DNA of 64,000 nt, from NCBI GenBank assembly GCA_963377175.1, contig CAUJNA010003801.1:172368-236367 (forward strand). The letters are read 5' to 3'. Below the pieces are notes generated by a model. That model worked only from the letters and a program-made list of their open reading frames with translations. It was not told where the DNA came from and made no database searches. Origin of the DNA: Effrenium voratum. Lineage: Eukaryota; Sar; Dinophyceae; Suessiales; Symbiodiniaceae. A program made the position numbers and the translations under genes. Below, piece after piece: positions 9,601 through 17,930 of the stretch; within the stretch, counting starts at the first letter, position 1; each line of letters begins with the position of its first letter.

Positions 9601-12600
9601 CAGTGAGAATCTCAGGGTCGTCAAGAAACTTTTTCATGAAGGGTTGAGACCACCCAAGGCAATGACGTGGCCATTCATAGGCAATTCGTCCGCCACCCTT
9701 CCGCACTTCACGAGAAACACGAATGAAGGCCGCGAACATGATTTGGGACTGTCTTCGAGCGTCGTTGAGCTCGGCAGCGAACTCGGGTCCGTACTGAGAA
9801 AGGTTAACGTATTGCCAGGTACTCCAAGGTCCACAGGGAATAGAAGACCAAAGATCGCATTTAGGATTCTTCCTAACGATCTCGATCAGTCTCCTAACAT
9901 CCTTACCCTTAAGGATATCAAAGGAGTCCTTGTGCACGCGAATGGCATCTCCACCGTATTCGAACATCGTGGCGGAAAGTGCGGAATCGGCTTCGCACGC
10001 AAACTCAATGAGGAGTGATTTAGTGGAGGTGGCCGGAGCGCCAGGGGGATCGTCGCCGGACTTGGAGCGAGACTTCTCAACCTCAAGCTCCCTCTCAGTG
10101 CTGACATAGATCCTTCGCGCAATGAGCGACATGGCTCTCCAATCATCGGAAGAGATGGAGTTGGGTTTTCCCGTCCCGGTGTAGGGACGTTCTTTGCGCT
10201 TGGAGGATTGAGGATAATCGATATCCTCTTTACCTCCCGGTGACACGTCTTCGCAGAGCGGTTTCTTGGGAGAGGGACGCCTCCTCTTGGGCGCGCAGCC
10301 TTTGTCAAAGAGGATGGTAACCCCGGTCCAGAACTTGTGTGTCCTAACCCGATGGCCGCTGGCATATACATCACGGGAATCGCGATAGACCTCGTCTCTG
10401 GAGTCGAGGAAGGTGCAATGAGTGATCCTCACGTCGTCGAGATCAGCTTGGATCGGCCCCCCTGAAGGCAGAGGACGGGTGTCGTCTCCAAAGAAGTCCT
10501 TTCTCGCCTTGACATGGTATCGATGCCAGGACCTTTCTTCTTCAAAGCGTACCCAGTAATCATCCCTTTTGTCAGGGGAAGAACCGTCCGAGATGTGACG
10601 ATCAATGAGGTCAGTCTTAGGAACATTGTCGAAGTCGTCATTCTGTCGATGATTTTGACGATCACCCTCGTCGTCTTCAGGGTCAAAGCGTCCCTCGTCG
10701 AAGCTGAACGACTCGTCTTTTTGGGGCAGATTCTTCCCGCTGAAGTGATCAGGGCTTGACAGGCGATCATGCTTATATGATGCAATTTCACGGGTACGAG
10801 CCTCATATGCTTTTAGCAGAGGAAAGACGTACGGTTCTTCAGCATTGTGGTAGATCTGCTTCACTTGGTGGATACTGGGTCGAACAACTCCAGCCTGAAA
10901 GTGCTCGAGGTCGGCAACATAGTAGTCGCCCTTCCATTTCCCTCCGGGTTCGAACCGGTAACCAAGGAAAACACCAGGTTTGGCGACAGGAGCGAACTTG
11001 GGAGCCTTATATTGATCGTGCTCTTCACCAGGAACAGCGGGAGCGATACTAGATTCTTCTTCAGCAAAGTCAGCAAGGGGATCATAGTCGCAGTCACGCA
11101 GAGCTTCCTCGATTTCTTCGGCTGACATGGGTTCATATTCATCATCAGAAAGGGGTGCGCCTTCCTTTGAGGTTTCGCCCCATTTCTCGAGAGCGTGGAC
11201 GTCGACCTGAAAATAGGCTTCGCCAATCCAATCTTGCGATTGATCATCTCTATGATCACTCAGGTTCCTCCACGTGGTTGACTGAATGGAGTCATTTTCA
11301 CCGTTGAGATATTTAATGATGGTGAGAGTTTCGTCAGCGAGGAAATCAACGTCGATTGGGCAGTTGGAGCCCCTTGGATCGAAGAGTTTCTTTCTGGGCG
11401 TCCGGTGTATACGGATAACGCACTCATTCTCATCGTCTTTGCTCCAATAGTCATCGTCAGCAGACTTATTTTGATCTTCGGGAGCGTTTTTGACCCCCCC
11501 CTTTTCAACTCGACGCGGTTTGGGAGCGACGGGGAAGAAATCAACCAAGCAACCGAAGGGAAGAAGCTTGCCGTTGAAAGGAAGGGGGGCGTGTCTTTTG
11601 GACCACGCGCTTCCACCTCCCCGATTCTCGATGTTCCTAGCGACGGCAAAGTACTTTGTTGCGTAGGGCCACCATCGGGCTTCTAACCCGGCTTGACGTA
11701 AAAGCACACGTGCACCATGAAGGACTAATTTGACTTTGTTTTCAATGATGCCGTTGGTCTTTGGCATCCCCGGAGTAGACCATTCGTGTATCCAGCGCAG
11801 TTCTTTGCAAGCACTGACAAGTTCTTTAGCTTGATCAGTGTGCATCATCTTGATGTCGTTTTGAGGCCCTGCGAAGCGGTTAAAAGCGTCAACGGTGTTC
11901 GCATCAGAGCGGCTCATGACAGGCATGACATCAATCCACGAAGTGGCGAGATCGTAGAAGACGATGGCATCGGCCTCGCCGTTGATGCCTCTGTCTCGTA
12001 GGCCTTGCAGAACCATTGTGTCGGCGGTGACTAGGTCGCCAAAATCCTCGGCTCCGTGACCAGTCGCGTCCTTCTTCCGGAACAGTCTAACATTCTCCAT
12101 CTTGGCACGTTGGCAGTGAGAGCAAAAAGGGTTCTTGGGAAGATGGGTCATCATGTGGCGGAGGGTCAAGGCATCAGCTCTCCAGTCTTCGGCGCTACGC
12201 AGAGGGCCGTGGCCTTCAAGCTCGACGGTATCCTCATTTGGATCAGAGGCAGGAGGATCAGGGTCAGGTGAACCAGGAAGGCCTTCGGATGCCGCAGGCA
12301 TGTCCTTTGTTGCCTCCGGGATGACATCCCCGGAAAGAGCAGAAGGAGCGGGAACAGCAGGGATGTCAGGGTACTGGTCAGTCACCGGAGAACTGAAGTT
12401 ACAACGTGAGGCAGGCAAGTACGGGACGTTGTTCAGCACGTCGAGTACAATCTCCTTGCCACCAGGTCCTTGAAGGACGGGAAGCTCACCTGCGGGCCAG
12501 GTGAAGGTATAACCTTGCTCCATACAGCGTTTACCGATTGAGATGAGCGATGGCGTGTTCTGCATGACGTGGGCATCGATCACCTCGTCAATGTCCTGCA

Positions 12601-13411
12601 TATCAGCAGCGATGCTTCCGACGAGGGTCGATGCCGTACCGTTGGCGGTCTGCAGGGCGTGGGTACGTCCAGCTTTCTTCACCAGACTCTGCTCTCCGGC
12701 GCTAAGTTCGTTCAGTCCAACAAGATCGATGGGGCAGCCTGTATCAGCAAGCCAACGGATCGATCGTTCGTGTCCAGGAGCGGATGGAGTAGAGGACATG
12801 CGCGATGCTCTATACATCATGCGCCGTCGAATCGGTTTAGATTCGAGGTATTCGCCCTCCTGATCAATAGCGACCTGCTCCTGCATGGATAGCGCGCGGA
12901 GAATGGCCTTCTCACTTTGGCGCTCAATGGTGATCTTTGAAGCATTCTTGAATTCCCCGGAGTGAGTATAGGATGGATTTCGAGACTTCTGAGAAACATG
13001 AGAAATCTGCTTCATGAGAATGTTATCAGCAACGACGATATACTCAATCATGGCGGAGTCATTCATTTGAACTGTCCGGCTGCGATCGTCGTTGTAGACG
13101 TTCGGACGCATAGCAGCATTCCAGGCGGCACGCTTAACAGGATCAGTATATGACCAAAAAGTAGTTTTCACGTCGCCGGTAAAACCGATAGGGCAGAACA
13201 TCCTATTCCGCGAAGTGTCAGAAGTGATGGGAAGGTCCTGGATAACCCGTCCATCGAGGATGGAAACGGTCCGTCTCCACACCACATGCTGTAAGTCGGG
13301 GCCTCCACCTGTGGGTCCCTGAAACATGCAAGCCCGGTGATCGGTTCTAGACCACTCCTGTGCATCAGTGGGAGGAGAGCGGCCAGGTGTCTTGTCAGAA
13401 AGGGCACCCAT
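6692..13411 (-). CDS. Ty1/copia-type Pol polyprotein with extra MTase-like and dUTPase domains (element 1)
   Basis: Intact frame of 2,239 codons from ATG 13411. The -1 frameshift product would enter at about 13499, because the frame is open from 13504. Domains in order: aspartic protease (ADTG, residues 222-225); integrase with a short HHCC-like finger (H419, H423, C430, C433) and catalytic core D464, D526, E557 (TNGIIE); acidic linker 640-970; methyltransferase-like domain 1132-1345 (PCGPWS at 1192); dUTPase 1371-1513 with all five motifs; reverse transcriptase about 1575-1830 with YVDD at 1766-1769; RNase H about 1996-2170 (YCDAD, LEDNEA). Integrase before RT is the copia order. A usual copia Pol has about 1,100-1,300 residues, so this one is nearly twice normal size. 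No frameshift or stop interrupts it. The dUTPase and methyltransferase-like domains are not part of the standard family. Confidence 0.93.
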   Translation of the reverse strand: MGALSDKTPGRSPPTDAQEWSRTDHRACMFQGPTGGGPDLQHVVWRRTVSILDGRVIQDLPITSDTSRNRMFCPIGFTGDVKTTFWSYTDPVKRAAWNAAMRPNVYNDDRSRTVQMNDSAMIEYIVVADNILMKQISHVSQKSRNPSYTHSGEFKNASKITIERQSEKAILRALSMQEQVAIDQEGEYLESKPIRRRMMYRASRMSSTPSAPGHERSIRWLADTGCPIDLVGLNELSAGEQSLVKKAGRTHALQTANGTASTLVGSIAADMQDIDEVIDAHVMQNTPSLISIGKRCMEQGYTFTWPAGELPVLQGPGGKEIVLDVLNNVPYLPASRCNFSSPVTDQYPDIPAVPAPSALSGDVIPEATKDMPAASEGLPGSPDPDPPASDPNEDTVELEGHGPLRSAEDWRADALTLRHMMTHLPKNPFCSHCQRAKMENVRLFRKKDATGHGAEDFGDLVTADTMVLQGLRDRGINGEADAIVFYDLATSWIDVMPVMSRSDANTVDAFNRFAGPQNDIKMMHTDQAKELVSACKELRWIHEWSTPGMPKTNGIIENKVKLVLHGARVLLRQAGLEARWWPYATKYFAVARNIENRGGGSAWSKRHAPLPFNGKLLPFGCLVDFFPVAPKPRRVEKGGVKNAPEDQNKSADDDYWSKDDENECVIRIHRTPRKKLFDPRGSNCPIDVDFLADETLTIIKYLNGENDSIQSTTWRNLSDHRDDQSQDWIGEAYFQVDVHALEKWGETSKEGAPLSDDEYEPMSAEEIEEALRDCDYDPLADFAEEESSIAPAVPGEEHDQYKAPKFAPVAKPGVFLGYRFEPGGKWKGDYYVADLEHFQAGVVRPSIHQVKQIYHNAEEPYVFPLLKAYEARTREIASYKHDRLSSPDHFSGKNLPQKDESFSFDEGRFDPEDDEGDRQNHRQNDDFDNVPKTDLIDRHISDGSSPDKRDDYWVRFEEERSWHRYHVKARKDFFGDDTRPLPSGGPIQADLDDVRITHCTFLDSRDEVYRDSRDVYASGHRVRTHKFWTGVTILFDKGCAPKRRRPSPKKPLCEDVSPGGKEDIDYPQSSKRKERPYTGTGKPNSISSDDWRAMSLIARRIYVSTERELEVEKSRSKSGDDPPGAPATSTKSLLIEFACEADSALSATMFEYGGDAIRVHKDSFDILKGKDVRRLIEIVRKNPKCDLWSSIPCGPWSTWQYVNLSQYGPEFAAELNDARRQSQIMFAAFIRVSREVRKGGGRIAYEWPRHCLGWSQPFMKKFLDDPEILTVNIDGCDFGMKDKNGTPIRKQWRIATNSSDLAAALGGRTCHHEKGFAHARIEGSLTPLTALYPKQMCQTIIKSWYKGRTERSTIPVAVAEPNNRAAWKRDPHALYIHPLWEGVTVPNRGTPESVGLDVRSADDHKVPGDKATIGTGFAITIPEGVYGRIAPRSGLAAKHMIDIGAGVIDPDYTGEIKVVIFNHSHSDFLIKNRDKIAQLILERVSILEPVICVQKPRATERGGQGFGSTDKGAPAASATFPSHLWSSTGNTEWFAMPRGADGSGHSPFLGLPPFSACVARPVPRKEAKLNPKAFAALEKEWKKLRDLGCWDQSRVREWRDVAAEAKREGTKVHVGRIFDICVEKNHELGEDDPNRKFKGRVVFEGCHVRDESNAWALFSEITSCPATMAAGKVADAYGLLPGNSLEVSDGESAYTQALLGGTKTWIRLPRDQWPKEWETMQDPVCPLVLALYGHPDAGGFWEQHCETQLKKVGFVPIPDWPFLVVYVDDFKQSGPSANLAEGWRLIGSVINMEEPRPLMEYLGCEHEFRSATVDGPFDPRTAWTVGHPPSKPIPEMRFGPDRRPAADACRGKVKINLIKYNESCFMRACVERYLELCQSKFPKALQTVETPFLDESKPEFDENPVNPEFDKLVDQKEDIEIISARPGVLGDAAAQVLMKILYGARMGRYDLIRPVQALASRITKWNQLCDKKLHRLVSYINPTIELHLYGCVGDRSDMIEVVTYCDADLAGDRTDAKSTSGVLVCLVGPRTYMPITAVSKKQTSVSKSTPEAEIVALDHGISKEAMMLAALWHFAIGHGSSDSIVCKCKIKYDASIPQPISVLEDNEAACRIIVTGNNPNMRYMSRTQRVDIAWLNERYNDKIFRFVACPSDYQGADILTKACVDKIVWSKNLHTLGMFKQGFCNHISPTPPNPCIFPLPLLLFHQSGGFALNPIMTQSSTPSSTTPTSQIAGFQSTRV
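8873..9301 (-). other. dUTPase domain inside Pol of element 1
   Basis: Pol residues about 1371-1513 hold the five conserved motifs of trimeric dUTPases in order. Motif 1 is SVGLDVRS, motif 2 PRSGLA, motif 3 GAGVIDPDYTGE, motif 4 RDKIAQL and motif 5 RGGQGFGST. The motif 3 Asp and Tyr (substrate pocket) and the Gly-rich motif 5 (phosphate clamp) are all present, so the enzyme is probably active. It would hydrolyse dUTP to dUMP and keep uracil out of the cDNA. dUTPases occur in some retroviruses (betaretroviruses, non-primate lentiviruses) and some Ty3/gypsy elements. Here it sits between integrase and RT of a copia-type Pol. Confidence 0.92.
9377..10018 (-). other. Methyltransferase-like domain in Pol of element 1
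   Basis: Pol residues about 1132-1345. A motif resembling a Rossmann methyltransferase start (LLIEFACEADSALS) is followed by IPCGPWS, then YEWPR, DGCDFG, a G-P-K-W-I-T pattern and YPKQMC. The PC dipeptide with a nearby Ser recalls motif IV of DNA cytosine-5 methyltransferases, and the E-W-P motif could stand for motif VI. A clearly homologous domain is present in element 2. Activity is unproven: this may be a fold relative that has lost or changed its chemistry. Confidence 0.6.
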
Positions 13412-13460
13412 CAGGCCACCATGTCCGCACTTAGTCGCTGGGCACGCGATAGATATTCCC

Positions 13461-13501
13461 GGCGAGGCCTGTGGGTAACGGCCCGCCCCTCTCAGAAACC
13501 C
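13461..13501 (-). promoter_or_regulatory. -1 ribosomal frameshift signal at the gag/pol junction
   Basis: Reading the minus strand, the last gag codons are GAG GGT TTC TGA. The heptamer G GGT TTC (13501-13495) fits the X XXY YYZ slippery rule exactly and is in the gag frame. Slipping back one base gives GGG TTT CTG and enters the pol frame, which is open there. After a 7-nt spacer (13494-13488) comes a GC-rich hairpin: arm GGCGGGCC (13487-13480), 10-nt loop, arm GGCCTCGCC (13469-13461), 8 pairs with one bulged base. Heptamer, spacer length and stem all match known retroviral -1 signals. Confidence 0.85.
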
Positions 13502-16500
13502 TCGTCAACCCCAGGTGCCGGACTGTCAATCCGCCCATCAGGATAGGGATTCGACGAATCACCCCCTTGCTCAGTAGCAGGGGCACCGGGCTTCCTGGGA
13601 AGCGGAGCTAGGTCAGGAGGGGGCTTCTCATGCTTGTATGTACACTTCGGACGCGTGCATTTGCCGGCGTTTAGCCACTCTCTGCAGTACCCTGGGTATA
13701 TGGGACCGTCGTCATCGCGGGGAGATTTCGGTTTCTCCTCATGGTGCGCAAAACGGCAGTCAGAACCGCGCCTACATTGCCCCTTCTGCCAATCATGACA
13801 AACTCCAGGGGTGGCAGGATGCTCATGGCGGCGATCTCTTCCTGGAGAAGGACGCTCCCTGCTATTTCGCCTGGGGTCATCAGACCGCGTTTTTCCGCGA
13901 TCACGGTCACCTGATCTCTCGTCCCCTGTCTTGCGAGTATCCCCGAAGGGCGAAGGACGGCGTACCCCAGGAGCGGCGGCATTCGGGTTGCGATCAGCAT
14001 GTGGCGATCGGGAGTACATTCGATCCTTTATCTCAGAGACATTGTACCTCGTCCTCCACCTCGATACAGCGTTACGAGCGGCCCTCATGATCCAGTCGTA
14101 ATTTTGCACGTCTGGATTACGATCCCAGTGTTGTACGTCAGGCATCAAGCATGGTGAATGTCGAACTTGCTCAAAGAAAACATGCTGAAGAACGTGATGA
14201 TCAATCGGTGCGGTGATTCCGCCCAGGAGTCCTTCCCATTTATCAAGGAATTTCTCAAGCTGAGGTTCGCCAGACCCGGCAGCTCTGCCGAGGGATAGGC
14301 GAAGAAGTTCATTCGTGCGGATAGACTGACTCCCGACTTCATCAGGACGAAGGTACTCAATCAGACAGAATAGGATCTGGCGGCTTTTCAGCCTCGTTCC
14401 CCTTTTTATCTGAGCCTCTTCAGTCAGCCTGCTGATCTTGGCGACTATAGGTTTTGATGTGATGCATTTTCTCAGTGCAGCATTGAACCTACTGTCAAGG
14501 ATCGGGTAGAGGCACTCTTCATCAAGTTCCTCTATTGTGCTGGCGTTCTCGACACTCATGACCCAAGACATGGCATATGGCGAGTCATAGCTGAATGCGT
14601 TGCTCACGATTTCTCTCGTGGAAATGATCCAGTCTCGCAACTCGTGCGGCGCAGGCTCTTTCTCGAGCTCTATGTTGGCGCACTTGTTCGCCTCAGATGG
14701 CAACGAAGTTAAGGGCGGCCGAGTGGCCTGCCCAAAAACATGGGGAGGTAGAACGCCGTCTCTGCCAATGGATATGGCACAAAGAGAGCAACTCCCAGAC
14801 GATGGTGGGCAGCATGCGGCACACAAAGAAGTGCGGCACAACGAACAAGTTTGGAAGCATGGAGGTGTCCCGGGGATGCTGGACTTGACATTGATGTTGC
14901 ATCGAGGGCAGACCCTTTCTTCAGCAGAAGATCGGCGAAGGTCGGGAGCCCCAATACCGCCGACGCCACCGGCGCCATGCACACCCTTACCGAGTCCTGG
15001 TGGAAGAGAGAAACCAGCTGGCCCGCCAGAGTTATCCTGTACTCTGTGATGAGACTGTGGATTCTGCTGATTTGTCACAGCAGTGTCAGGCCCGTACCTT
15101 CCACGAATGACTCCCTGAGACGTTCCATGCTCAACATGACCAGTGAAAATTCCCCCCGTAGGGGAACATCCGGGATACGTGCCGATGGTTCCCCTCGGAG
15201 CTGCTCGCCCGACTACGGGCGATGACATTGCCCTTGGCGGCATCGGCCCGGCGGCTCCGGCGTGGGAACAGAAACCAGAGTTTCCTTGTTGCGGTTCAGG
15301 ACTGCGATGTGACGGATCTCCACGTGATGGCCCGGATCCAGGATCAGGAGCAGTGCCATCCCGCTGATTATGGTCAGGAATGCAACCAGGTCCTCCAGGC
15401 CCCGCACTGGGACCACGATGCTTGGTTTTCCCATCGGGGTCAACTCTCAGGCAGCCGAGGCTAATAGGTCGAACATTTGACCCAAAACGGCGCACATCGT
15501 CAGGTGAAGCGATGTGTTGATCGCAGTACTCATCCCTGCATATGAGACACGTTACAAGTCCGTGTCTCCCCCCTCTTCCTCTGCATGCGCGGCATCTAGG
15601 AAACTGATCGCTACACTTGAAACATGAGTTACAATCATGATCAAAACAGTCTTCGCAGACTGACTTGCCGCAGCTTCGGCATGGATAGCGAGGTTCCCGA
15701 TGCAGTGGATGCCCGGGCTCCTCATGAGCGCATCTGGCCCGGTTATCAGGGGCAGCACCGGCAGCCCGAGCAACGGCCCTCGTTCTAGAGGGATCCCTGC
15801 CAAAGATGGGGGCTGATGGTGACGGTGGGGGTGGCCCTGAAGGAGGAGGAGGTGGAGGAGGTCTCGCCGAGCTGACGACACGAGCATCGCGAGGAGGAGA
15901 ACCTCTAGGAGCCCTTCCCTGGGTCAAGGGATCCGTGTCTCCAGATTTCTCCCAGGGCCCCGTCCCGGCGACCGAAACAGCGCCAGCACTTGAAGATGCG
16001 CAGGCAGCAAGAGGTTGTTCCCTCAATTCAGCGATCTGCATGTTGATCTCATTGACCCTCAACACAAGTTTCATAAACTGCTCTTGCATGTCCCTCGGAT
16101 AGGGGCCTAGGCTTTTATCATGAAGGTCCTTGACGCACCTAGCAATACGGGACAATTGAAGCTTGAACTCTTCCTGTTTCTGTGAGTTCTCGTTGAGGGC
16201 TCCGGACATCCTATCACTGAACTGCTTCAGGTCGGTCGCAGGAACGAGGTGCTGGATGTACGTCTCGACGTTCCCACGGATGGTTCTTTCCCTTGAGATG
16301 GTTCCCTCAATGTCAATGACACTGCGAGAGTTCGCCTCAACTTCGTCCTTGATTCTTCGAACCTCGGCCTCAAGGGCCCCGATCTCGGAGAACCTAAGGA
16401 GCTGGACCTTGACGTTCTCAAGTGACTCGGCCTGCTCGCGAAGCTCAGCAGCAGATATGACGATCGAGTTGGACCTCTCATCATACATCTTGAAGCGCTC

Positions 16501-17352
16501 GTTCATCTCCTTCTCGCTTCGGGCGACCCACTCGTGGAAATCACGGAACTTGGCCTCGTGTCTTGAGAGCGTTCCGGCGACGGCAGAGAAAGATGATTCA
16601 ACCTTCTTCTCGAAGGTGTCAACACGGTTATTGATCTTCTTGATTTCACCGACGCAAACGTTGATATCATCCCTGCATGAACGAATCTCAGTTCTGCACC
16701 CCTGGATTTCGGCCTTGCATCCCTTGACCTCGTTGTGGATCGCGAGAAGCAGTCGCTGAAGCTCAGATGCAACCGGATGGCCGTCACTTGTGGATGCAGA
16801 CGGGGCAGGACGACTATCAGCGTCATGAGCTCCGCGCCTATTCTCTTTCCTGTCAGGAGTGCAGCCCGGAGTTCCGATTTGAAAGAATGTAGGGATGAGG
16901 GAGTTGTCGACCGGTTGATTTGATGGAAGCCCTCCATTTCCAGGGGCAACGGTGCTAAGTCCAGGTCTCCGGTTCCTGGGCGTAGAGTTGATCCCGTCAT
17001 CAGTCTCCTTCTCAGACATCGGGGCATTGGAGCTGAGCCCAGATCCCGCGGAGTGGATAGGAACGTCAACAGGGTCGTGATGAGCGGGGGGATTAGATCG
17101 CAATCGGAGGGCAGCTTCACGTCTTTCGGGTGACTCAGAGCTCCTCTTTGTGGCTCGCGAGTCAGTGCCGGTTTGTCCCGACATGTTATCGAACGATGAC
17201 GATCCGCGATGTTGAGCTTGATCTGGATCAGGTTGAGTGAGATCAAGCCGTTGAGCTACGTCATCATTGAATGGCTTAGGGGAAAGTACTTTGGCAACGC
17301 GGCTCGGCGGGAGCGATGTCGTTCGTCTCTCTGGTGTGACCTGGGGCCTCAT
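13492..17352 (-). CDS. Gag polyprotein of element 1 (intact 1,286-codon part)
   Basis: ATG at 17352, TGA at 13492. Order of parts: disordered basic N-terminus; long coiled coil about 195-445; polyproline run about 498-515; a Cys-rich cross-brace-like cluster 541-613 (C558, C561, C566, C569, C574, C577, C580, C587, C590, C602, C605, C610, H613); Gly/Pro linker; a second Cys cluster 815-858; a helical capsid-like region about 885-1110; an Arg/Asp-rich stretch; and two CCCH zinc fingers at 1185-1203 (C-x7-C-x5-C-x3-H) and 1223-1241 (C-x8-C-x4-C-x3-H). The CCCH fingers stand where most Gags carry a CCHC knuckle and presumably bind RNA. It is several times larger than a usual copia Gag. The Met at 17352 may be internal, since protein-like sequence continues upstream in other frames. 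Confidence 0.8.
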   Translation of the reverse strand: MRPQVTPERRTTSLPPSRVAKVLSPKPFNDDVAQRLDLTQPDPDQAQHRGSSSFDNMSGQTGTDSRATKRSSESPERREAALRLRSNPPAHHDPVDVPIHSAGSGLSSNAPMSEKETDDGINSTPRNRRPGLSTVAPGNGGLPSNQPVDNSLIPTFFQIGTPGCTPDRKENRRGAHDADSRPAPSASTSDGHPVASELQRLLLAIHNEVKGCKAEIQGCRTEIRSCRDDINVCVGEIKKINNRVDTFEKKVESSFSAVAGTLSRHEAKFRDFHEWVARSEKEMNERFKMYDERSNSIVISAAELREQAESLENVKVQLLRFSEIGALEAEVRRIKDEVEANSRSVIDIEGTISRERTIRGNVETYIQHLVPATDLKQFSDRMSGALNENSQKQEEFKLQLSRIARCVKDLHDKSLGPYPRDMQEQFMKLVLRVNEINMQIAELREQPLAACASSSAGAVSVAGTGPWEKSGDTDPLTQGRAPRGSPPRDARVVSSARPPPPPPPSGPPPPSPSAPIFGRDPSRTRAVARAAGAAPDNRARCAHEEPGHPLHREPRYPCRSCGKSVCEDCFDHDCNSCFKCSDQFPRCRACRGRGGRHGLVTCLICRDEYCDQHIASPDDVRRFGSNVRPISLGCLRVDPDGKTKHRGPSAGPGGPGCIPDHNQRDGTAPDPGSGPSRGDPSHRSPEPQQGNSGFCSHAGAAGPMPPRAMSSPVVGRAAPRGTIGTYPGCSPTGGIFTGHVEHGTSQGVIRGRYGPDTAVTNQQNPQSHHRVQDNSGGPAGFSLPPGLGKGVHGAGGVGGIGAPDLRRSSAEERVCPRCNINVKSSIPGTPPCFQTCSLCRTSLCAACCPPSSGSCSLCAISIGRDGVLPPHVFGQATRPPLTSLPSEANKCANIELEKEPAPHELRDWIISTREIVSNAFSYDSPYAMSWVMSVENASTIEELDEECLYPILDSRFNAALRKCITSKPIVAKISRLTEEAQIKRGTRLKSRQILFCLIEYLRPDEVGSQSIRTNELLRLSLGRAAGSGEPQLEKFLDKWEGLLGGITAPIDHHVLQHVFFEQVRHSPCLMPDVQHWDRNPDVQNYDWIMRAARNAVSRWRTRYNVSEIKDRMYSRSPHADRNPNAAAPGVRRPSPFGDTRKTGDERSGDRDRGKTRSDDPRRNSRERPSPGRDRRHEHPATPGVCHDWQKGQCRRGSDCRFAHHEEKPKSPRDDDGPIYPGYCREWLNAGKCTRPKCTYKHEKPPPDLAPLPRKPGAPATEQGGDSSNPYPDGRIDSPAPGVDEGF

Positions 17353-17930
17353 CGATTACATCGAGGATCCCAGGGATGGTTTCATCATCTTCATTTCCTC
17401 TCCTGGGTGGCTGATGGAAGGGGATGTCGAGAAGGTCGAAGGGAGTAGACCCAATACCAGGTGTATCCTGCTCGGATCCATCGCTGGTACGGTGGCTGGA
17501 CTGCTCCTCGAGGTCGATGACGTCGGGGGCGGACTCTTTCCGAGTCCGATGCCGATTGAAGGCCGCGAAGAGACCGGCATGGCTTCTTGACGAAGTGGAG
17601 GAAGGATTTGGGCCTGCTGTTTCGCGGCCCGCGTCCGATCGATGAGTACCTGATGCTTGATTTGGCGGATTTGAGCCCGCGTTGTAGCGGTTCGCGTCCC
17701 GACCTTGAGTACCTGAGGAGAGCGGTGGATTTGGACCAGCGTTGTAGCGGTCCGCATCCCGGTCGCGGGTACCTGACAAGTGAGATGATACTGCATCAGG
17801 GATGAAGTCCATATCCGCCGGACTGGGGTGATCGTGAACGATGTCAATATCGGATGAACCTGAGACAGGAGGAAGGCCAGCTATTTGCGGCCAATCCTCA
17901 ATCGCCCGTTTGCCCGCCTCGGGTTGGGCC
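17276..17930 (-). pseudogene. Gag N-terminal segment with 18-residue tandem repeats, out of frame with gag
   Basis: An open minus frame (ATG at 17812, but open further upstream past 17900) overlaps the gag start by about 75 nt. It encodes three tandem copies of an 18-residue unit of the type SGTxxxDAxRxxAGPNP. Its upstream end overlaps the next ORF and its downstream end overlaps gag, each in a different frame. It therefore looks like the middle of one longer gag precursor separated by two indels. Confidence 0.5.

Noticed and set aside
9023..10018. Long plus-strand ORF of 331 codons opposite pol, and similar plus-strand ORFs at 1146-1736, 2263-2910 and 16163-16759
   Set aside because: They are antisense shadows of the gag, pol and ORF X frames, show no domain, and their composition follows the reverse of the real codons.
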